From contig CANCKV010000272.1 of NCBI GenBank assembly GCA_947378615.1, positions 1 through 5,436 of the forward strand: a DNA stretch of 5,436 nucleotides, given 5' to 3'. The notes under the pieces are model-generated. The model saw nothing but the letters and a program-made list of their open reading frames with translations. It made no database searches and was not told the origin of the DNA. Made by a program: the position numbers and the translations under genes. Each line of letters opens with the position of its first letter. The stretch's first letter is position 1. The stretch is from Chitinophagaceae bacterium (GTDB lineage Bacteria; Bacteroidota; Bacteroidia; Chitinophagales; Chitinophagaceae). Positions 1 through 4,230 of the stretch are shown here, one piece after another.

Positions 1-17
1 TTCGTTTCTTTATCCCC

Positions 18-25
18 TAAATTTC
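18..25 (+). promoter_or_regulatory. Possible -7 box of the first gene
   Basis: TAAATTTC differs at one base from the Bacteroidota -7 element TAnnTTTG and ends 7 bases before the ATG at 33. Only 32 upstream bases are visible, so no -33 element can be examined. A near-match of this kind is common by chance in A+T-rich DNA. Confidence 0.2.
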
Positions 26-32
26 TTACAAA

Positions 33-935
33 ATGAATAGAATTCTGAGCTTGTTAAACTGCAATTTCGTTATTACTTTCTTTTTTATTGGATACTTAAT
101 ACCCTCAACTTCCTTTGGACAAACTATTCTACAGGCACAAGGCAAAGGGCATACCTACGAATTGATTGATAGTGTATTTGCTCCTGATGCACATGCGGAG
201 GAAACGCCAGACCAATGTCCGATTCATGCTGATTTTGGAAGGCATATAAAAGAAGTCTATGACGAAACCTTGAAGAAACAGGTATTTGAATTTACGATTC
301 ATGTATCTCCCGATAATGACCGATGTATTAAATTTGACAGACAGCGAGTTGAAATCAAAACATATAGTCCTTCGCCAGATAGCCTAAAGGGCACAATTGG
401 AGAAACAATAACCTATAAATGGAAGTTTAGGTTGCCGTATAATTTTCAGCCTTCCCCTTCATTTACGCATATTCATCAAATAAAAGCAGTAGTAGGTGAT
501 GCAGGCGAACCGTTATTTACGTTGTCACCACGCTTTAATAAAAATGGGAATACTTTACAATTAATCTATACTGCCGATAAAGGAACCCATGCCACCGTCT
601 TAGACGAACGCTCTCTTTCTTCCTTTCTTGGAGTCTGGGTGGAGGCAACAGAAGTGATTACAGTAGGTGAAAAGGGGAGTTATTCTATCACCATAAATAA
701 GATGGAGAATGAGAAAAACTTGTTGTCTTATACTGCTAAAAATATCAAGACTATTCGTGCTGACAATGAGTTCATTCGGCCTAAATGGGGTATTTACCGT
801 AGTTTAAATCATCCTGAATATCTGCGTGATGAATCGATTCGTTTTGCAGACTTTTCCATTTATGAAGACCCTTCTACAAGCTTTCATTCAAATAAAACAG
901 CAAAAGAAAGAAAGCGAAATTCTAGTGAAGAGTGA
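33..935 (+). CDS. Secreted beta-sandwich protein, probable polysaccharide lyase-like enzyme
   Basis: This 300-residue protein starts with a Sec signal peptide: a hydrophobic stretch at about residues 10-23 and probable cleavage near SFG-Q (29/30). The remainder reads as one concanavalin A-like beta-sandwich resembling the heparin-lyase-I-like polysaccharide lyase domain (Pfam 'Polysaccharide lyase' type). Landmarks are RQRVEIK (103-109), GETITYKWKFRLP (123-135), HIHQIKA (146-152), RPKWGIYRS (249-257) and LRDESIRFADFSIYE (264-278). In such lyases a cleft on the sheet binds an acidic glycan and conserved Arg, His, Lys and Tyr residues act in beta-elimination; residues of these types stand in the conserved blocks here, but catalysis is inferred. 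There is no lipobox, so the product is probably periplasmic or secreted. The tail after 283 is charged and low in complexity, and its last codons lie in repeat-like DNA. The ATG at 33 is preceded by ACAAA and gives a complete signal peptide. Substrate is unknown; glucuronan, alginate or a glycosaminoglycan-like polymer are possible. A non-catalytic binding role cannot be excluded. Confidence 0.72.
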   Translation: MNRILSLLNCNFVITFFFIGYLIPSTSFGQTILQAQGKGHTYELIDSVFAPDAHAEETPDQCPIHADFGRHIKEVYDETLKKQVFEFTIHVSPDNDRCIKFDRQRVEIKTYSPSPDSLKGTIGETITYKWKFRLPYNFQPSPSFTHIHQIKAVVGDAGEPLFTLSPRFNKNGNTLQLIYTADKGTHATVLDERSLSSFLGVWVEATEVITVGEKGSYSITINKMENEKNLLSYTAKNIKTIRADNEFIRPKWGIYRSLNHPEYLRDESIRFADFSIYEDPSTSFHSNKTAKERKRNSSEE

Positions 936-940
936 GGATA

Positions 941-1048
941 GTGATGAGTTATAAATTATGAGTGATGAGTCCTTTGTTTAGGTAAAAGTTGGTTAAATTA
1001 ATCAATTGAATAACAGGACTCATAACTCATCACTCATAGTTCATAACT
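941..1048. terminator. Imperfect inverted repeat between convergent genes, likely bidirectional terminator
   Basis: The left arm at 947-969 and the right arm at 1026-1048 are complementary at 21 of 23 positions, followed on the plus strand by a T run (1048-1053). Because both arms are built from GTGATGAGT/ATGAGT units, other registers also pair: 941-952 with 1022-1033 (12/12) and 965-973 with 1015-1023 (9/9). It fills the 116-base gap between the stop codons of the lyase-like gene and phnA, where a shared terminator is expected. The long loop and the absence of G+C-rich stems make it an unusual terminator; it may equally be an interspersed repeat. Confidence 0.5.
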
Positions 1049-1051
1049 TTT

Positions 1052-1630
1052 TTAGACCGCTTTCTTCACATACTTAGTTAGAATTACGATTGTATCGCCT
1101 TCTATTTTTCCCTCAATTTGTTCTGCATTATCATGTACCAATCTGATTTTCTTTACTAAAGTACCCTTTGGTGCAATGAAATTAGAACCCTTTACATTTA
1201 GGTTTTGGGTTAAAATAATATTGTCTCCTGATTCTAATACAACTCCATTTGCATCTTTATGAATAATTTTGGCTGCCTCCAAAGCATCTTCTCCGTTTGC
1301 CCAATCGATAACAGATTCGTCTAAATAAACCGACTCAATTGTTTCACTTGCCCAAGGTTCTGCACTAAGCTTTGCTAATATCTTATAGGATAATGCTTGT
1401 ACCGACGGAACTTCATTCCAAATACTTCCTGTCAAACAACGCCAATGATTGCTGTTACTATAATCTGCAACACTCAATTGAGCATAACAATCCCTGCACA
1501 ACACTACCTCATTGTCGATTGAATCATTGTTTTTTGGTGGAACTGCGAACGCATGTAAGGGTTCGTTTTGACTACTGCATAGCTCACAGCTATTATTACT
1601 TCTTTCTTGTAATTTTATATTTAATGCCAT
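1052..1630 (-). CDS. phnA: PhnA/YjdM-family zinc-ribbon protein
   Basis: This 192-residue cytoplasmic protein has no signal peptide or membrane segment. The N-terminal part holds a zinc-ribbon pattern: CELC (Cys15, Cys18) and CRDC (Cys45, Cys48), a four-cysteine metal site with a 26-residue spacer. NHWRCL (61-66) and the segment SGSIWNE-like at 67-73 continue the family's conserved middle region. The C-terminal part from about 124 to 191 is the compact PhnA beta-domain, with LESGDNIILTQNLNVKGS (132-149), a KGT turn (155-157) and EGDTIVILTKYVKK (177-190). The family was named for its place near the E. coli phosphonate genes, but it is not required for C-P lyase action and its biochemical role is unsettled; it should not be confused with the phosphonoacetate hydrolase also called PhnA. 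The length fits the longer form seen in Bacteroidota. The gene is transcribed convergently to the lyase-like gene and seems to be an independent single-gene unit with no link to the carbohydrate enzymes. Confidence 0.92.
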   Translation of the reverse strand: MALNIKLQERSNNSCELCSSQNEPLHAFAVPPKNNDSIDNEVVLCRDCYAQLSVADYSNSNHWRCLTGSIWNEVPSVQALSYKILAKLSAEPWASETIESVYLDESVIDWANGEDALEAAKIIHKDANGVVLESGDNIILTQNLNVKGSNFIAPKGTLVKKIRLVHDNAEQIEGKIEGDTIVILTKYVKKAV

Positions 1631-1634
1631 GCGG

Positions 1635-1642
1635 CGAAAGTA
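1635..1642 (-). promoter_or_regulatory. Possible -7 box of phnA
   Basis: On the minus strand TACTTTCG matches TAnnTTTG except at one base and ends 4 bases before the phnA ATG. If it is used, the transcript would be leaderless or nearly so. No TTG-type -33 element is seen at the usual distance, so the call is weak. Confidence 0.3.
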
Positions 1643-1703
1643 CAGTCTATTTGTTGAATGTTGGAAAAATAAGTTGACTTGTATTTTAGAGTTGAGTTTT
1701 TGT

Positions 1704-1866
1704 TACTACTCAGGAGCTTTTACCACAGGGGAACTAAGAAAAAACAAGGTACACAAGGATTTCTTTTAAAATAATTAGCAGTTGAGTATCTGGATTATAT
1801 ACAAATCCTTGTGATTCTTTGTTCAAAACCTTGTGAGCATTGTGGTAAAAATACCTGAGTAGTAGC
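1704..1866. mobile_element. MITE-like hairpin element, about 163 bp
   Basis: A non-coding element whose two halves are complementary over about 60 bases each. Perfectly paired blocks, in order from the ends, are TACTACTCAGG (1704-1714 with 1854-1864), TTTTACCACA (1718-1727 with 1841-1850), ACAAGG (1744-1749 with 1829-1834) and CACAAGGATTT (1752-1762 with 1803-1813), around a 40-base A+T-rich loop. The 10-mer GAGTTTTTGT stands at 1694-1703, directly against the left end, and at 1867-1876, two bases beyond the right 11-bp repeat, as expected of a target-site duplication. The element has no open frame. I do not recognise the parent transposon. The ACCACA...ACACAAGG wording resembles repeats scattered in intergenic regions of several bacterial phyla. 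Once transcribed it would form a long stem, so it may also act as a terminator or processing site. Confidence 0.68.
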
Positions 1867-1960
1867 GAGTTTTTGTAATTTTAAGTTGATTTGACATAAA
1901 GGCAAGTGGGAAATTCAAAGGAAACAAAGTTTTATTACAAAGTCAATCTGAACAATTATA

Positions 1961-2256
1961 ATTAATAAATCAATGCCGTTTAGTTAAGGAACTGCTGTCA
2001 GGTTGAGGCAGTAATTAGAGGTTCTCAAGTTTTTTGAAATGACATTGCAGTTGGTTACGAATATCAGCAAGACTGTCACACTGAGTTTATCGAAGTGCAA
2101 GCAACTATAACCATTCGACCCGACTTCGAGAGCCTCAGTCTGACAGGTTAATTATCGATGAGTCCATTACAATTTATAAGATGTCCTTCGACAGGCTCTA
2201 GCTGATATCCTTATTTTCGGTCAACACTCTTAACTTAACGACATTGATTAATAAAT
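1961..2256. mobile_element. IS4-like MITE (1971-2246) with 10-bp target duplication
   Basis: The element at 1971-2246 is 276 bp with terminal inverted repeats that agree at 16 of 18 positions: CAATGCCGTTTAGTTAAG at the left end and CAATGTCGTTAAGTTAAG read inward from the right end. ATTAATAAAT lies immediately outside both ends (1961-1970 and 2247-2256), a clean 10-bp target duplication. As I recall it, E. coli IS4 begins TAATGCCGATCAGTTAAGG, which would match the left end at 16 of 19 positions; the right end continues to GTTGACCGA (2218-2210 on the minus strand), also IS4-like, and IS4-family elements duplicate roughly 10-13 bp. There is no transposase frame, so it would be a non-autonomous derivative moved in trans. 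A second inverted pair, ATATCAGC (2061-2068) and GCTGATAT (2201-2208), is nested inside, as is the TCGAAG palindrome annotated separately. Confidence 0.75.
2073..2202. repeat. Nested TCGAAG-type palindrome with a third related copy
   Basis: Inside the IS4-like MITE, 2073-2096 and 2123-2146 are inverted copies agreeing at 20 of 24 positions around a 26-base loop; the core reads CTGTCAnACTGAGnnTnTCGAAGT. A third, partial minus-strand copy at 2183-2202 reads CTAGAGCCTGTCGAAGGAC. This wording (CTGAGCnTGTCGAAG) is a widespread interspersed intergenic repeat type in several bacterial phyla. Its presence inside the element suggests either that the MITE captured it or that it inserted later. Confidence 0.6.
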
Positions 2257-2334
2257 CTTTGTAGTTATTTATGAAAAATTTTGTGTTTCTACGGATAAAA
2301 CTTCTAGAGTTATATAGCAAATCACAGTTTAAAG

Positions 2335-2373
2335 CTCATTTTGCCACAATAGGCATAGTGTTTGGCAAATGAG
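2335..2373. promoter_or_regulatory. Inverted repeat upstream of the GH43 promoter, candidate operator
   Basis: CTCATTTTGCCA (2335-2346) and TGGCAAATGAG (2363-2373) are inverted copies, 11 paired bases with one extra T in the left arm, separated by 16 bp. It ends 26 bases before the putative -7 box at 2400, where an activator or other regulator could bind. No T run follows it, so it does not look like a terminator. The identity of any regulator is unknown. It precedes the probable transcription start, so it is more likely a DNA site than an RNA leader structure. Confidence 0.4.
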
Positions 2374-2399
2374 GCTATACAAATAAAACAAAACAATTA

Positions 2400-2407
2400 T
2401 ATTTTTG
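2400..2407 (+). promoter_or_regulatory. -7 promoter box of the GH43 gene
   Basis: TATTTTTG matches TAnnTTTG exactly and ends 23 bases before the ATG at 2431, which would give a 5' leader of roughly 15-20 bases. No TTTG/TTG element is found 19-21 bp upstream, so only half of the Bacteroidota promoter is visible. Its position argues against translation starting at the upstream in-frame TTG at 2362. Confidence 0.45.
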
Positions 2408-2430
2408 CGCCTAAATTAATTCTTGACAAA

Positions 2431-4029
2431 ATGAAAGTATCAATTTGGTTGACGGTTTTGCTTGTTCTAGTATCCATGAAAGTAGGAATATTTGCCCAAG
2501 GCTATCAGAATCCTGTGATTCCAGGCTTTTATCCTGACCCAAGTGTTTGTCGGGTAGGGAATGATTACTATTTGGTGAATAGTAGTTTTGAATATTTTCC
2601 AGGTGTTCCCGTATGGCATAGTAAGGATTTGGTTCATTGGCAGCAAATTGGGAATGTGTTAGATAGAGCCTCACAATTGCCTCTTAAAAATGCAAAACCT
2701 GCCAACGGTATTTATGCACCTACCATTAGATACAATAATGGGACATATTATATGGTAGTCACTAATGTGACAGGAGATAGACAATATGGCAACTTTTATG
2801 TCACCGCCACTAATCCTGCAGGCCCTTGGAGCGAACCGATTTTTGTTGACCAAAATGGTATTGACCCTTCCCTCTTTTTTGATGACAATGGTAAAACTTA
2901 TTTCATTTCAAACCGTGCACATCATCCAACCGACCCACGGGCTATTTACCAAAGTGAAATTGATATCAAGACAGGTAAAAGGCTTTCAGAAGTAAAAGAA
3001 ATCTGGAAGGGTAGTGGAGGCAGTTATGTGGAATCACCTCACATGTATAAAAAGGATGGGTTTTATTATCTTCAAACTGCTGAGGGAGGAACCTCTTATG
3101 GTCATTCCGTAGCAATTAGTCGTAGTGAAAATATTTGGGGTCCTTACGCAAGTTGCCCTCATAATCCAATTTTGACCAACCGTATGGCTTACAGTATTAT
3201 TCAAGGCACAGGTCATGCAGATATGGTTCAGGCGATTGATGGCAGTTGGTGGATGGTGCATCTTGCTTTCCGTCCTGCGATAGATGGTATCCATTTTATT
3301 GGTAGAGAAACATGTTTGACCCCTGTAGAATGGAAAACGGGTGAGTGGCCTGTCGTTAATGAAAATGGACAAACACAAGAATTTATCAAGCAGAGTCCTC
3401 CTAACCTAGAATCCGAACCTGCCGTATATAACAAGCCTTACAAAAATGAATTTGACCAATCTTTAGGCTTTGATTGGGTGTATCTACGCAATCCAGATTC
3501 TTCTAATTATTCTTTGACAGAAAAGGAAAGTTTTCTTCGATTGAAGGGTAATGAATTTAACTTAAATGATTTGGAGTCACCTGCTTTTGTAGCAAAGCGT
3601 CAGCAGCATTTTAATTTTAAAGCGAGTACTAATTTGGATTTTAGCCCTACCCGCGATAATGATGAAGCGGGTATAACCTTACTAATGACTAACATTTTTC
3701 ATTATGACTTTTTTTTAAAACAGAAAGGAAATCAAAAAGTAGTTTGTCTTCGTTATGCATTAGATAGTCTCAATCAGACTATCAAGGAAATTCCTGTTGA
3801 CAAGGGAGCTGTAGAATTGATAGTGAAAGGGGATAAGAAATTATATACCTTCTATTATAAACTAAAGAATGGAACAGAAAAACAGGTGGGTGTGCTGAAT
3901 ACTCGGTTCTTAGGAACAGAAGTTACGGGAGGTTATAATGGGGTGATGATTGGTTTATATGCTACAGGTAATGGTAAGAAAAGTAAAGCTACTGCTGACT
4001 TTGACTATTTTGAATATGTACCAAATTAG
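2431..4029 (+). CDS. Secreted GH43 beta-xylosidase/alpha-L-arabinofuranosidase
   Basis: This 532-residue enzyme begins with a Sec signal peptide (hydrophobic core at about 5-21, cleavage near IFAQ-G at 23/24). The five-bladed beta-propeller of family GH43 follows, about residues 25-310. All three catalytic acids are present: the base Asp36 in GFYPDPS (32-38), the pKa-modulating Asp145 in GIDPS (143-147), and the acid Glu201 in VESPHMY (200-206). His262 in GTGHAD (259-264) fits the conserved metal-binding histidine of the propeller centre. Residues from about 337 to 530 form a second beta-sandwich domain of the kind that completes the active site in two-domain GH43 xylosidases. Length and the NPVIPGFYPDPSVCRVG opening fit the subfamily 11/12 group, which release xylose or arabinose from xylan or arabinoxylan oligosaccharides; the exact specificity cannot be read. 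The reading frame extends upstream to a TTG at 2362, but the ATG at 2431 is preferred because it follows GACAAA, begins directly at the signal peptide and lies downstream of the -7 box. With no lipobox, the enzyme is probably periplasmic or secreted. Confidence 0.95.
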   Translation: MKVSIWLTVLLVLVSMKVGIFAQGYQNPVIPGFYPDPSVCRVGNDYYLVNSSFEYFPGVPVWHSKDLVHWQQIGNVLDRASQLPLKNAKPANGIYAPTIRYNNGTYYMVVTNVTGDRQYGNFYVTATNPAGPWSEPIFVDQNGIDPSLFFDDNGKTYFISNRAHHPTDPRAIYQSEIDIKTGKRLSEVKEIWKGSGGSYVESPHMYKKDGFYYLQTAEGGTSYGHSVAISRSENIWGPYASCPHNPILTNRMAYSIIQGTGHADMVQAIDGSWWMVHLAFRPAIDGIHFIGRETCLTPVEWKTGEWPVVNENGQTQEFIKQSPPNLESEPAVYNKPYKNEFDQSLGFDWVYLRNPDSSNYSLTEKESFLRLKGNEFNLNDLESPAFVAKRQQHFNFKASTNLDFSPTRDNDEAGITLLMTNIFHYDFFLKQKGNQKVVCLRYALDSLNQTIKEIPVDKGAVELIVKGDKKLYTFYYKLKNGTEKQVGVLNTRFLGTEVTGGYNGVMIGLYATGNGKKSKATADFDYFEYVPN

Positions 4030-4099
4030 TGGTTAGGTGTTAGTGATTAGGTGTTAGTTATTAGTGATTAGGTGTTAGTGGTTAGTTGTTAGTAAATAG
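4026..4099 (+). repeat. C-free tandem repeat starting at the GH43 stop codon
   Basis: Fourteen-base units TTAGTGRTTAGGTG or close variants lie at 4026-4039, 4040-4053, 4061-4074 and 4075-4088, with a 7-base half unit TTAGTTA at 4054-4060 and a decayed copy at 4089-4099. The GH43 stop codon TAG (4027-4029) is part of the first unit. The plus strand contains no C in the whole array, so it cannot form an ordinary hairpin. Function is unknown; it may be a low-complexity intergenic repeat typical of some Bacteroidota. Confidence 0.8.
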
Positions 4100-4175
4100 T
4101 TTGATGAGAATAAATGGATGACAGAGTCAGGAGGTTCGAAATAGGCTAAAATGAACTTATTTAGGGAATTGATTG

Positions 4176-4187
4176 CTCTCTCTCTCT
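4176..4187 (+). repeat. (CT)6 simple sequence run
   Basis: Six perfect CT units lie 43 bases before the ATG of the GH67-like gene, upstream of its putative -7 box. Such runs can slip during replication and alter promoter spacing. The rest of 4100-4230 holds no convincing gene or terminator that I can see. Confidence 0.55.
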
Positions 4188-4216
4188 GTGTTATATTAAA
4201 AATTAAGTATTATAAA

Positions 4217-4224
4217 TAAATTTG
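4217..4224 (+). promoter_or_regulatory. Possible -7 box of the GH67-like gene
   Basis: TAAATTTG matches TAnnTTTG exactly and ends 6 bases before the ATG at 4231. Use of this box would give a leaderless or nearly leaderless transcript, so it may be a chance match, and the gene may instead be read through from GH43. No -33 element is visible. Confidence 0.3.
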
Positions 4225-4230
4225 ATTAAA

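Noticed and set aside
1052..1630. Role of the PhnA-family protein in phosphonate breakdown
   Set aside because: The name is historical, no other phosphonate gene is nearby, and the family's role is unsettled.
1372..1677. Plus-strand 101-codon frame
   Set aside because: It is antisense to the well-supported phnA gene, with no protein-like conservation that I can recognise.
1694..2256. CRISPR array or tRNA/rRNA gene in the large gap
   Set aside because: The repeats are inverted pairs with flanking duplications, not regularly spaced direct repeats, and no cloverleaf or rRNA-like sequence is seen.
2362..2430. N-terminal extension of the GH43 gene from a TTG codon
   Set aside because: It would place 23 polar residues before the signal peptide, and the likely -7 box lies inside the extension.
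2411..3434. Several short frames within the GH43 gene on both strands
   Set aside because: All lie within the GH43 coding frame, whose motifs are intact throughout.
4151..4219. A 22-codon frame starting ATG AAC TTA with a signal-peptide-like hydrophobic product, containing the (CT)6 run
   Set aside because: It is too short to support, has no recognisable family, and changing the number of CT units by one does not join it to the GH67-like frame: the shifted frames stop at 4204-4206 or 4197-4199.
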